Assembly: GCF_046348265.1 (NCBI RefSeq)
Contig: NZ_JAXMEO010000012.1
Strand: one strand, 5' to 3'
Source of the DNA: Pelomonas sp937871895
Lineage (GTDB): Bacteria > Pseudomonadota > Gammaproteobacteria > Burkholderiales > Burkholderiaceae_C
DNA: 64,000 nucleotides
Positions within the stretch are counted from its first letter, which is position 1; each line of letters opens with the position of its first letter. This document shows, one piece after another, positions 9,810 through 17,486 of this stretch. The notes beneath the pieces are model-generated. The model was not told where the DNA came from. It did no database searches and worked only from the letters and a program-made list of their open reading frames with translations. The translations under genes were made by a program, and so were the position numbers.

Positions 9810-11126
9810 ATGCCCTCTCCTTCTCTGTTCGGCGTCACCCCGGGTGCGTTGACCCTGGCGCTTGCCATCGCGCTGGTCGCCTCGCTGCTTCTCAAGTTCT
9901 GGCTCGCCTCGCGGCAGATCCGCCATGTGGCCCAGCACCGCGACGCCGTGCCGCCCGACTTTGCGGCGTCCGTGCCCCTGGCCGCGCACCAAAAGGCTGC
10001 TGCCTACACCATCGCCCGCGCCCGCTTTGGCCTGCTCAACCTCGCCTTCAGCGCCGCGCTGCTGATGGGCTGGACGCTGCTTGGGGGGCTCGACCTGCTG
10101 AACGGCTGGGTGCTGCAACTGGCCGAGCACCTCCCTGCCGACTGGCGCGCCATGGGCTACCAGCTCCTGCTGCTCACCGCCTTCGTGCTGATCGGCGGTG
10201 TGCTGGACCTGCCCTGGGAGGCCTACTCCACCTTCCGCATCGAGCAGGCTTTCGGCTTCAACCGCACCTCGGTGCAGACCTATGTGGCCGACCTCTTCAA
10301 GGGCCTGCTGCTCGGCGCCTTGCTCGGCCTGCCGCTGGCGGCTTTGATCCTGTGGCTCATGCAGGTGGCCGGCCCGCGCTGGTGGCTCTGGGCCTGGGGC
10401 GTGTGGACGGGCTTCCAGCTGCTGCTGATGCTGCTCTACCCCACCGTCATCGCGCCGCTCTTCAACAAGTTCACGCCGCTGGCCGACGAGGCCCTCAAGG
10501 CCCGCGTGGAGGCCCTGATGCAGCGCTGCGGCTTTGCGTCCAAAGGCCTCTTCGTGATGGACGGCAGCAAGCGCTCGGCGCATGGCAATGCTTTTTTCAG
10601 CGGCTTTGGGCCGGCCAAGCGCGTGGTGTTCTTTGACACGCTGCTCAGCAAACTCCAGCCCGGCGAGGTGGAAGCCGTGCTGGCGCACGAGCTGGGCCAC
10701 TTCAAGCACAAGCACATCACCAAGCGCATGGCCTGGATGTTCGCGGCCAGCCTCGGGGGCTTTGCGCTGTTGGGGTGGCTGGCCAGTTGGCCGGGCTTCT
10801 ATCTCGGCCTTGGCGTGCAGCCCAACCTCGGCGCGCCGAACGACGCGCTGGCGCTGCTGCTCTTCTTGATGGTGGTGCCGGTGTTCGGCTTCTTCGTCAC
10901 ACCGATCTTTGCGCAGCTCTCGCGGCGCGACGAGTTCCAGGCCGATGCCTTTGCCTGCACCCACGCCCGCAGCCAGGACCTGCGCAGCGCCCTCTTGAAG
11001 CTGCACGAGGACAACGCCGGCACCCTGACGCCCGACCCCGTCTACGCCAGCTTCTACTACTCGCACCCCCCGGCCTCTGAGCGCCTGGGCGCCCTGCCTG
11101 GAGCGACCGCCGGAGCCACGGCATGA
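9810..11126 (+). CDS. M48 family membrane metallopeptidase (Ste24/CAAX protease type)
   Basis: The 438-residue inner-membrane protein has about five to seven hydrophobic helices. It carries the zinc motif HELGHFKHKH (about residue 294) and the downstream ligand in RRDEFQADAFA (about residue 375). Its N-terminal domain and length match Ste24 endopeptidases rather than HtpX. Bacterial members probably take part in membrane protein quality control. ATG 9810 is preferred, since the hydrophobic N-terminus begins right after it. The stop overlaps the start of phhB (ATGA), which in turn overlaps rsgA, giving a tightly coupled three-gene operon. Confidence 0.88.
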   Translation: MPSPSLFGVTPGALTLALAIALVASLLLKFWLASRQIRHVAQHRDAVPPDFAASVPLAAHQKAAAYTIARARFGLLNLAFSAALLMGWTLLGGLDLLNGWVLQLAEHLPADWRAMGYQLLLLTAFVLIGGVLDLPWEAYSTFRIEQAFGFNRTSVQTYVADLFKGLLLGALLGLPLAALILWLMQVAGPRWWLWAWGVWTGFQLLLMLLYPTVIAPLFNKFTPLADEALKARVEALMQRCGFASKGLFVMDGSKRSAHGNAFFSGFGPAKRVVFFDTLLSKLQPGEVEAVLAHELGHFKHKHITKRMAWMFAASLGGFALLGWLASWPGFYLGLGVQPNLGAPNDALALLLFLMVVPVFGFFVTPIFAQLSRRDEFQADAFACTHARSQDLRSALLKLHEDNAGTLTPDPVYASFYYSHPPASERLGALPGATAGATA

Positions 11127-11458
11127 CCACCGACCTCCTGCTCGCCCGCTGCACCCCCGGCGCCGCCAAGCTCGAAGGCAGCGCCCTCGACGCTCGCCTG
11201 GCCCAGCAGCCCGCCTGGGAGCCCGACGCCGAACGGCGCCTGATCGCCCGGCGCTTCGGCTTCGACAACTTCTACCAAACGATGGCCTTCGTCAACGCCG
11301 TCGCCGAGATCGCGCACGCGCAAGACCACCACCCCGACCTGCTCGTCAGCTACGCCGCCTGCACCGTCAGCTACAGCACCCACTCCTGCGGCGGCCTTAG
11401 CCTCAACGACTTCATCTGCGCCGCTCAAGTCGCCGCACTTCCTGAGGCCCTGGCTTGA
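11123..11458 (+). CDS. phhB: 4a-hydroxytetrahydrobiopterin dehydratase (PCD)
   Basis: The 111-residue protein carries the PCD signature: FDNFYQTMAFVNAVAE, a catalytic DHHPD motif, and THSCGGLSLND near the C-terminus. It dehydrates 4a-hydroxytetrahydropterin formed by aromatic amino acid hydroxylases. No phenylalanine hydroxylase is nearby, and PCD-like proteins also occur in cofactor roles without one. The start overlaps the M48 stop (ATGA), and its own stop overlaps the TTG of rsgA (TTGA). This order, protease-phhB-rsgA, is one I recognise in Burkholderiales. Confidence 0.88.
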   Translation: MTTDLLLARCTPGAAKLEGSALDARLAQQPAWEPDAERRLIARRFGFDNFYQTMAFVNAVAEIAHAQDHHPDLLVSYAACTVSYSTHSCGGLSLNDFICAAQVAALPEALA

Positions 11459-12432
11459 GCAAAGCTGGACTCGTCGTCCGCGGCCACGGCAGGCATTACC
11501 TCGTCGAGGCCGACGACGGCAGCCGCCTCCTCTGCCACGTGCGCGGCAAGAAAAGTGAGCTGGTGGTGGGTGACCGCGTGAGCTTCGCGGCCTCGGGGGA
11601 CGAAGGCGTCATCGAGCGCCAAGAGCCACGCCGCAACCTGCTCTACCGCCAGGACGTCTGGAAGACCAAGAGCTTCGCCGCCAACATCGACCAGATGCTG
11701 GTCCTCGTTGCCGTGGACCCCGTCTTCAGCGAGAGCCAGCTCGCCCGCGCCCTGATCGCGGCCGAGAGCGCTGGCATCCGCACCGCCATCGCGCTCAACA
11801 AGACCGACCTGCCCGGCACCCCCGAGGCCAAAGAGCGCCTCGCCCCCTACCGAGCCATGGGCTTGCCCGTCTTCGAGGTCGCCCTCAAGGCCGACCCGGC
11901 AGGCTCCCGCGCCACCCTGCTGCCCTGGCTCCACGGCCAACACAGCTTTGTGCTCGGCCCCAGCGGCACCGGCAAGAGCACGCTCATCAACCTGCTGGTG
12001 CCCGACGCCCAAGCCCAGGTCGGCGAGATCTCCGAAGCCCTCAACTCCGGCCGACACACGACGACGCATACCCAGTGGTATTGGTTAGATGACGGCCCCC
12101 ATCCTGCGGGTACGCAGGCTGCCCCCCAGGGGGGCGAGCAAGTCGGCCTTGGGAGCGGCCCAGCGACCGACTTGCCGCCAGCCCGCCGCACCGCTCTCAT
12201 CGACTCCCCCGGCTTCCAGGAGTTCGGCCTCCAGCAGATCGCCCCGCCCGACCTCGCCCGCTGGATGCCCGACCTGCGCGAGCACCTGGGCCACTGCAAG
12301 TTCCACAACTGCAGCCACCAGCACGAGCCCGGCTGCGGCGTGATCGCGGCGGTGGAGGCGGGGCGGATCGCCGCCTCGCGCTACCGGCTCTACGGCGAGA
12401 TCCTGGCGGAGCTGGGCGCCAAGCGCTGGTAA
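11455..12432 (+). CDS. rsgA: Ribosome small subunit-dependent GTPase A, with in-frame repeat insertion
   Basis: The 325-residue circularly permuted GTPase helps 30S subunit maturation. An N-terminal OB fold (1-~75) is followed by NKTD (G4), GPSGTGKST (G1), the HTTTHT segment (G2), DSPGFQEFG (G3), and a C-terminal zinc finger with C-x5-H-x5-C type spacing (HCKFHNC, HEPGCG). It begins with TTG overlapping the phhB stop, so it is translationally coupled. Oddity: about 30 residues rich in Gly, Pro and Gln (roughly 213-244) sit between WYWLDD and TALIDSPG, where relatives as I recall them have only a few residues. The DNA of this stretch matches an intergenic mini-repeat. Confidence 0.93.
   Translation: MSKAGLVVRGHGRHYLVEADDGSRLLCHVRGKKSELVVGDRVSFAASGDEGVIERQEPRRNLLYRQDVWKTKSFAANIDQMLVLVAVDPVFSESQLARALIAAESAGIRTAIALNKTDLPGTPEAKERLAPYRAMGLPVFEVALKADPAGSRATLLPWLHGQHSFVLGPSGTGKSTLINLLVPDAQAQVGEISEALNSGRHTTTHTQWYWLDDGPHPAGTQAAPQGGEQVGLGSGPATDLPPARRTALIDSPGFQEFGLQQIAPPDLARWMPDLREHLGHCKFHNCSHQHEPGCGVIAAVEAGRIAASRYRLYGEILAELGAKRW
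12094..12189. repeat. Mini-repeat copy inside the rsgA coding sequence
   Basis: Blocks CGGGTACGC (12107-12115), a run of six C followed by AGGGGGG, and CTTGGGAGCGGCCC (12148-12161) match the intergenic copy at 9104-9192. The inserted stretch keeps the rsgA frame and has no stop codon in that frame. Exact ends cannot be fixed without an uninterrupted rsgA for comparison. Confidence 0.7.
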
Positions 12433-12611
12433 CGCGGCGACGCTGCCCGAGAGCGCGTCAGACGTGGCGCCGGACGTGGCGCAACAGTCCGCCCCCAATC
12501 TGAGGGGCGCTTGGCTGTCGCAGCGAACGCTGCGGTGACGTCTTTCCACCTGAACGCCAAAGCGCCAACGGTGCTGACGCACCAGCCCGCCGCCCCATCC
12601 CGGAGCCCCGA

Positions 12612-13970
12612 ATGACCCACGCCCTTCCCCCCCGCTTCCCCACCCGGCTTCCCCGCCTGGCCGCCCCGCTGCTGGCCCTTGCCCTCCTGGGCGGCGCCTC
12701 GCAGGCGCAGGCCTTGGCTATCAGCGGCGGCTCATTCGTGGGCACGAAGGGCGGCAACGGCAACATCTGGGCTCCGCCCTTAAACGGCAGCAGAGGTGCC
12801 GACGGCAATGGGGGTGCCGCTGGCGCCAGCGGCAGCTTCGGGTCCCCCGTGGGCAAGAACGGTGGCAACGGCGGCGACGGTGCCAACGGCCGGGATGGTG
12901 CCAACGGCGTCCAGGGCGGCAGCGCTGCGGCTGGCGGTGCGGGCTACAGCGCCACGTCCACCCACCTGACGATTGAAGGTGGGCTGTTCAAGGGCGGGGT
13001 CGGAGGCATTGGCGGTGAGGGCCAGATTGGCAGCGCCGGTGGCAGCGGCGGCGCTGGAGGCCGAGGTGGCAACGGCGGCCAGGGCGCCAGCGACGTGTTT
13101 GGCTGGGCAGCCGGCAACGGTGGCAACGGCGGCCGTGGCGGCAATGGCGGGCTCGGCGGCACCGGCGGCGTCGGGGGCTCGGGCGGGCTCGGCGCGGCGG
13201 CACTGCTGGTGACCAGCTCGGTCCTGGAGATCCACGGCGGCAGCTTCACGGGTGGCGCCGGGGGCGCAGGCGGTGCGGGGGGCCGTGGCGGCCCGGGCGG
13301 CAACGGCGGCCTGGGTGGCAACGGCGGCAACGGAGGCACCGGTGGCTCCGGCATCACGGCCGGCAAGAGCGGCAACGGCGGCAATGGCTGGTATGGCGGC
13401 GGCGCCGGTTTTGCCGGTGGCGGGGGCAACGGTGGCGCGGGGGGCGCTGGCGGCGCGGCCGTGTATGCGGCTGCGAGCAGCCAGGTCCTGATCTATGGCG
13501 GCTCCTTCGCCGCAGGCGCAGCCGGCGCCGGCGGTGGGGCCGGCAGCCAAGGGCCCCTCGGCGTCGGCTGGGGGGGTGGCGTGGCCGGCGCTGGCGGCGC
13601 GGCAGCGGACGTCGGCATCGGCAGGGCGCCCGGGCAAGCCGGCGTTTCGGTCGGCGGACAGCGCCACAACGGCATTGGCTTTGGCGACGGCTATGCAGGC
13701 CAGGCCGGCGCCAACGGATTCGCCTTCGTCGCCACCGCCGGCTCCGTGATCACGCTCTACGGCAACCTCGACCTGGGCGGGCTGACCCTGACCGGCAACG
13801 CCGTGAGCGGCTACCTCTACAGCGGCGACTGGCTCTCCGCCAGCTTCCAGACCCTGGGCGGCGGCGTGGTGCAGGTGATGAACCTGAGCCCGGTGCCCGA
13901 GCCGGCCAGCGTTGCGTTGCTCTTGGCCGGATTGCTGGTGACGGCCAGGGTGGCGCGGCGGCGGGGTTGA
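12612..13970 (+). CDS. Glycine-rich repetitive PEP-CTERM surface protein
   Basis: The 452-residue protein has a signal peptide (about 1-35) and a C-terminal PEP-CTERM sorting tail: VPEPAS, a hydrophobic helix, then RVARRRG. Such tails are recognised by exosortase in exopolysaccharide-making bacteria. Between them lie long Gly/Asn/Ala runs like those of mycobacterial PGRS proteins, broken by five strand-like units (LAISGG, LTIEGG, LEIHGG, LIYGGS, ITLYGN) at about residues 34, 118, 204, 292 and 379. That is a regular period of 84-88 residues. It could form a repetitive beta or glycine-helix fibre at the cell surface. Function is unknown; no exosortase gene is in this window. Confidence 0.8.
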   Translation: MTHALPPRFPTRLPRLAAPLLALALLGGASQAQALAISGGSFVGTKGGNGNIWAPPLNGSRGADGNGGAAGASGSFGSPVGKNGGNGGDGANGRDGANGVQGGSAAAGGAGYSATSTHLTIEGGLFKGGVGGIGGEGQIGSAGGSGGAGGRGGNGGQGASDVFGWAAGNGGNGGRGGNGGLGGTGGVGGSGGLGAAALLVTSSVLEIHGGSFTGGAGGAGGAGGRGGPGGNGGLGGNGGNGGTGGSGITAGKSGNGGNGWYGGGAGFAGGGGNGGAGGAGGAAVYAAASSQVLIYGGSFAAGAAGAGGGAGSQGPLGVGWGGGVAGAGGAAADVGIGRAPGQAGVSVGGQRHNGIGFGDGYAGQAGANGFAFVATAGSVITLYGNLDLGGLTLTGNAVSGYLYSGDWLSASFQTLGGGVVQVMNLSPVPEPASVALLLAGLLVTARVARRRG

Positions 13971-14029
13971 TGGGGTGGGGCGGGAGTAGCCAAGCCGGCC
14001 GATCCAGTCGGCTGAGCAAGCGCGCGAAG

Positions 14030-14077
14030 TGTTCCGTTTTCTCGTCTCAATGTTTCATTGAACGACAAAACGGAACA
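14030..14077. promoter_or_regulatory. Large dyad, probable AbiEi operator
   Basis: Two 16-bp arms (14030-14045 and 14062-14077) are inverted copies with one mismatch; their core is TGTTCCGTTTT. Nested at almost the same centre is a perfect CAATG-TTT-CATTG dyad (14048-14060). The dyad ends 10 bp before the ATG of the AbiEi gene. AbiEi antitoxins are known to repress their own promoter by binding inverted repeats, so this is the expected place for such an operator. No clear Shine-Dalgarno lies between it and the ATG. Confidence 0.65.
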
Positions 14078-14087
14078 TACTCGCACC

Positions 14088-14729
14088 ATGCCTGCCAGTG
14101 CATCCACGGCCCCAACCACCGCTAGCCACACCCAGCGCGTCCTCGATCTGGCCCGCCAGAAGGGGCTGCTGCGCGCCAGCGACCTGGACGCCATCGGCGC
14201 GCCGCGCATTGCCCTCACCCGCATGACCGCCGCCGGCCTGGTGGAGAGGGTTGGGCGCGGCCTGTACCGCCTGCCGGGTGCTCATGCCGAGCCGTCAGGC
14301 TCAGAGTTCGACAGCCTCACCACCGTGGCCACCAAGGTGCCACAAGCCGTGTTCTGCCTGCTCACGGCGCTGCAGTTCCACGAGCTGACCACGCAACTCC
14401 CCCGCCAGGTCTGGATCGCCATGCCGCGCGGCAGCCATGCCCCTCGGATCGACCACCCGCCGATCAAGATGGTCCAGGCTGCCGGTGAGGCCTACGCAGC
14501 CGGCATCGAGGAACACCTGCGCGATGGTGTGCGGCTCCGCGTGTATAGCGTGGCCAAGACGGTGGTGGACTGCTTCAAGCATCGCAACAAGATCGGCCTG
14601 GACGTCGCGCTGGAAGCACTGAGGGACGCACGCCACAACGCCAAGGCCACGGCCGACGACCTCTGGCGCTTCGCCAAGATCTGCCGCGTGGCCAACGTGA
14701 TGCGCCCCTACCTGGAGGCGGTTGGATGA
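14088..14729 (+). CDS. abiEi: Type IV toxin-antitoxin antitoxin / repressor, AbiEi family
   Basis: The 213-residue protein has an N-terminal winged helix (about 10-65: TQRVLDLARQKGLLRASDLD through GLVERVGRGLYRLPG) and a C-terminal AbiEi domain. AbiEi proteins counter the AbiEii nucleotidyltransferase toxin without forming a stable complex and repress the operon. The gene overlaps the toxin gene by ATGA. An in-frame TTG at 14058 would add 10 residues but lies inside the dyad; ATG 14088 is preferred. Confidence 0.85.
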   Translation: MPASASTAPTTASHTQRVLDLARQKGLLRASDLDAIGAPRIALTRMTAAGLVERVGRGLYRLPGAHAEPSGSEFDSLTTVATKVPQAVFCLLTALQFHELTTQLPRQVWIAMPRGSHAPRIDHPPIKMVQAAGEAYAAGIEEHLRDGVRLRVYSVAKTVVDCFKHRNKIGLDVALEALRDARHNAKATADDLWRFAKICRVANVMRPYLEAVG

Positions 14730-15577
14730 GCACTGCCCCAGCCTCAGTGCGCGGCCGCTTGCTCAATGTCGCCAAGGCCCAGGGCGTGGACTTCAACCAG
14801 GTACTGGTGCGCTTCGCGCTCGAGCGCATCCTCTACCGCCTCAGCCAGTCCGAGCACGCCGACCGCTTCCTGCTCAAGGGCGCCCTGCTCTTCACGCTCT
14901 GGTACGACATGCCGCACCGCGCCACGCGCGACGCTGACCTGCTGGGCTTTGGCACCAGCGACCTCGCCTCCGTGGCGAAAACCTTCCGCGACATCGCAAG
15001 CGTCGCCGTGGACGACGGCATCGTCTTCGACCCCGCCTCCGTCGTTACCGAGCCCATCCGCAAGGACGCCGGCTACGGCGGTGTGCGCGTCCTCATCAAT
15101 GGCGACCTGGCCAAGGCCCGCTGCAAGACGCAGATCGACGTCGGCTTTGGCGACGCGGTCACGCCCGCGCCCGTGGACTCGGTCTACCCCGTGCTGCTGG
15201 ACGACCTGCCCGCCCCGCACCTGCGCACCTATCCCGTCTACACCGTCATCGCCGAGAAGCTCCACGCCATCGCGCTGCTGGGCATGACCAACAGCCGGAT
15301 GAAGGACTACCTCGACCTGTCCGTCCTGCTGCAGCGCGAGACCCTGGCGCCCGACCTGCTGGCCCAAGCCGTGAAGGCGACCTTCGAACGGCGTGGCATG
15401 GCCGTCCCCACCGCACGCCCGCTCGGCCTGACTGACGAGTTTGCGAGGGACCCGACGCGGCAGGCGCTGTGGCAGGCATTCCTCCGGAAGAACGAACTCG
15501 GCCTTGAGCCGCTCGCCGCTGTCGTGGCTCGGCTGCGCACTGGCTTGGAGTCAGCGTTGCAACGGGCTGCGAGATGA
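14726..15577 (+). CDS. abiEii: AbiEii/AbiGii family nucleotidyltransferase toxin
   Basis: The 283-residue cytoplasmic protein matches the AbiEii family (COG2253). It has KGALLFTLW then HRATRDADLLGFG, the nucleotidyltransferase motif that carries the catalytic aspartates. KTQIDVGFGD supplies a third acid, and AEKLHAIALLGMTNSRMKDYLDL is split over the C-terminal part with a conserved lysine and aspartate. Such toxins use NTPs to inactivate a host target, and the pair can act as abortive infection against phage. The ATG overlaps the antitoxin stop by 4 bp. The motifs look intact, so the module is probably functional. Confidence 0.88.
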   Translation: MSTAPASVRGRLLNVAKAQGVDFNQVLVRFALERILYRLSQSEHADRFLLKGALLFTLWYDMPHRATRDADLLGFGTSDLASVAKTFRDIASVAVDDGIVFDPASVVTEPIRKDAGYGGVRVLINGDLAKARCKTQIDVGFGDAVTPAPVDSVYPVLLDDLPAPHLRTYPVYTVIAEKLHAIALLGMTNSRMKDYLDLSVLLQRETLAPDLLAQAVKATFERRGMAVPTARPLGLTDEFARDPTRQALWQAFLRKNELGLEPLAAVVARLRTGLESALQRAAR

Positions 15578-15670
15578 TCTTGGCGGTCGAGGCCAGGCAG
15601 ATTGCAGCCGCTCGGGATTGGCTCTTTGGCGCGCTCCTAGCGGAGCAAACAGGCGAAGCGGTGGTTTGGT

Positions 15671-16486
15671 ATGGGTGAAGCGCGACGCAGAAGATTCAAG
15701 CTGCAAACATCTGGCGCGCACTGCATTTTTTGCGGCGGCAAGGCCCCCGCGACGACGGAAGAACACTGCCCACCTCGCTCGCTCTTTCGAGACAAGGCAT
15801 GGCCTGAAGGCTACGTGTTCCCCGCTTGTGAACGGTGCAACGGCGGGACGTCTGATCAAGATCTGGTCGCCGCCTTCATGGCTCGGCTCGATCCCGAACT
15901 GAGTGCTGACCAGCATCAGAAGGGCATTGGCCTGATGAAGGCCGTCAACAGACAATTTCCCGGCTTCTTGAGCGAAATGTTTGAGCGCTCGGCCGTCAAA
16001 GCACGATCCGACGCACGACGCCTGGGTATGGTTCCTCCCAAAGGTATGACCTATCAGGAACTTGGCATCGCCAACATTCCTGACGCTATGCATCGATGCG
16101 TGGAAACGCTTGCGGCGAAGCTGACGAAAGCTGTCTATTTCAAAGAGCAGGGCAGCATCTTTCCAAGCGACGGCGACATTGCATTTCATTGGTTCACCAA
16201 CGCCCAGAAGCAAGAGCACGGAGCCATCGCTGCCCTGGAAGCTCTCGCGAACGTCAAGGCGACTGAGCCGATGCTCATTCGCAATGGTAAGGATCTGCGC
16301 GACCAATTCGACTACCGGTATTCGGCGGACGAAGGCAGCGCCCTTTACTGCCTTCAGGTGGTGTTCGGGAAGGTCTTTGGCTTTGTGACGCTATTCAGCC
16401 CCACTTCCCAGCGCGTCAGGGCAATCGACGAGGAATTCGTGACGAGAACCGGCGCCGGACAGAGTCCCTGGAGATTTCTTGTCTGA
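15671..16486 (+). CDS. HNH-like zinc-binding protein next to the AbiE pair
   Basis: The 271-residue protein opens with CIFCGG (Cys 18 and 21), TTEEHCPPRSLF and CERCNGG, a CxxC...H...CxxC layout seen in HNH endonuclease domains. The histidine after TTEE would be catalytic. The remaining ~200 residues are unrecognised and soluble. The gene lies 93 bp after the AbiEii toxin on the same strand. Its base composition is clearly less GC-rich than the flanking genes, suggesting transfer. A nuclease role, perhaps in defence, is inferred from the motif and place only. Confidence 0.6.
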   Translation: MGEARRRRFKLQTSGAHCIFCGGKAPATTEEHCPPRSLFRDKAWPEGYVFPACERCNGGTSDQDLVAAFMARLDPELSADQHQKGIGLMKAVNRQFPGFLSEMFERSAVKARSDARRLGMVPPKGMTYQELGIANIPDAMHRCVETLAAKLTKAVYFKEQGSIFPSDGDIAFHWFTNAQKQEHGAIAALEALANVKATEPMLIRNGKDLRDQFDYRYSADEGSALYCLQVVFGKVFGFVTLFSPTSQRVRAIDEEFVTRTGAGQSPWRFLV

Positions 16487-16617
16487 GTTTTTCCTTGGGT
16501 CAGCGATCTGCGCTTGCCAAACGACGCCCCTCGCCTGCAAGACTTCTCCCCAAGCAGGGGCACTCTTCGGCGCACACTTGACTGCCGATCGTCAATCAGC
16601 CTGACTGCGTCTGCAGT

Positions 16618-17484
16618 TCATCCCAACCTCCGCAACACCCCCTGCACCGCCCCCAACCACGCCTCCCGCCGCGCCGCATCCTGCACCTGCAGCACCCCCG
16701 CCATCAACGGCCACAGGAACTCGCGCAGGTTGTGCATGCGGGTGAGGCGCAGTTCGTTCCAGGGGTCGGTGGCGCCAATTGGCGCGGCGATGCGCTCTAA
16801 CCAGGCTTGCCAGTCGGCCGCGCTGGTGCCGAGGCGCAGGTGCAGGCTGAGCGCGGCGCGGGCTAGGCGTTGGCCTTCGCCGAAGCGGTAGCTGTGGCGG
16901 TGGTCGGCCAGGACCTGGCTGCTGACTGCCGTGAGCAGGCGTTGGCGCTGCTCGGTGGTGAGGGCGGGGTTGAGGCCGAGTTGCAGGGCGAGGTCGGCGG
17001 CGTGGGCGACGCCGTGGCGCCAGCCTTGGCCGTCGATGAGGCCGCGGTAGTCGCGCACTTGCTCTAGCCACGTGCTACCGACGGTGACGAGCTCGGCGCG
17101 TTGCGCCGGGCTCAGGTAGGGCTGCTCGCGGTCCACCCGCGCCAGCTCGGCCAGCAGCAGGATGGCGAAGGGTTGGTGCACGCCAGCGGCGTCTGGCGGT
17201 GCGTGCAGCACGGCGACGAGCTGGCTGCGCATGGCTTGCAGCGTGGCGGGGGTGAGGCGCTTGTCGCGCATCCAGGCGGCGAGGGTCTCGAAGGCGCCGT
17301 CGTCGCGCAACGCGGGATCGGGGTGCGCGAGGCAGGGCAGCATGGCCAGCGCGCGGCTTTGCCAGGCGGCGGTGTCCTCAGGGGCCGGGGCTTGCTGGAG
17401 CTGGCAAACGGGTAGCGCATCCGCATAAGCAAGCCCGGCCGCCTGGGCGAGAAGGATGGAGCAGGCGATCAGGGAGCGGCGCAT
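16618..17484 (-). CDS. DUF2785 family exported protein
   Basis: The 288-residue protein has a signal peptide (about 1-21) followed by an all-alpha domain. The pattern HPDPALRDDGAFETLAAWMR and the FAILLLAELAR helices resemble DUF2785. Two cysteines lie near the mature N-terminus. The role of the family is not known. The gene begins 3 bp after the lldD stop, so it is probably cotranscribed with lldD. Confidence 0.7.
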   Translation of the reverse strand: MRRSLIACSILLAQAAGLAYADALPVCQLQQAPAPEDTAAWQSRALAMLPCLAHPDPALRDDGAFETLAAWMRDKRLTPATLQAMRSQLVAVLHAPPDAAGVHQPFAILLLAELARVDREQPYLSPAQRAELVTVGSTWLEQVRDYRGLIDGQGWRHGVAHAADLALQLGLNPALTTEQRQRLLTAVSSQVLADHRHSYRFGEGQRLARAALSLHLRLGTSAADWQAWLERIAAPIGATDPWNELRLTRMHNLREFLWPLMAGVLQVQDAARREAWLGAVQGVLRRLG

Positions 17485-17486
17485 GG

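Noticed and set aside
12990..13480. Repeated short DNA units resembling a CRISPR array
   Set aside because: The repetition is GGC/GGT/AAC codon repetition inside the glycine-rich gene, with no constant repeat and no unique spacers of equal length.
12780..13667. Long minus-strand and Pro-rich frames across the PEP-CTERM gene
   Set aside because: Glycine-codon repeats read backward give Pro/Ala frames without stops. The plus-strand frame has a signal peptide and sorting tail.
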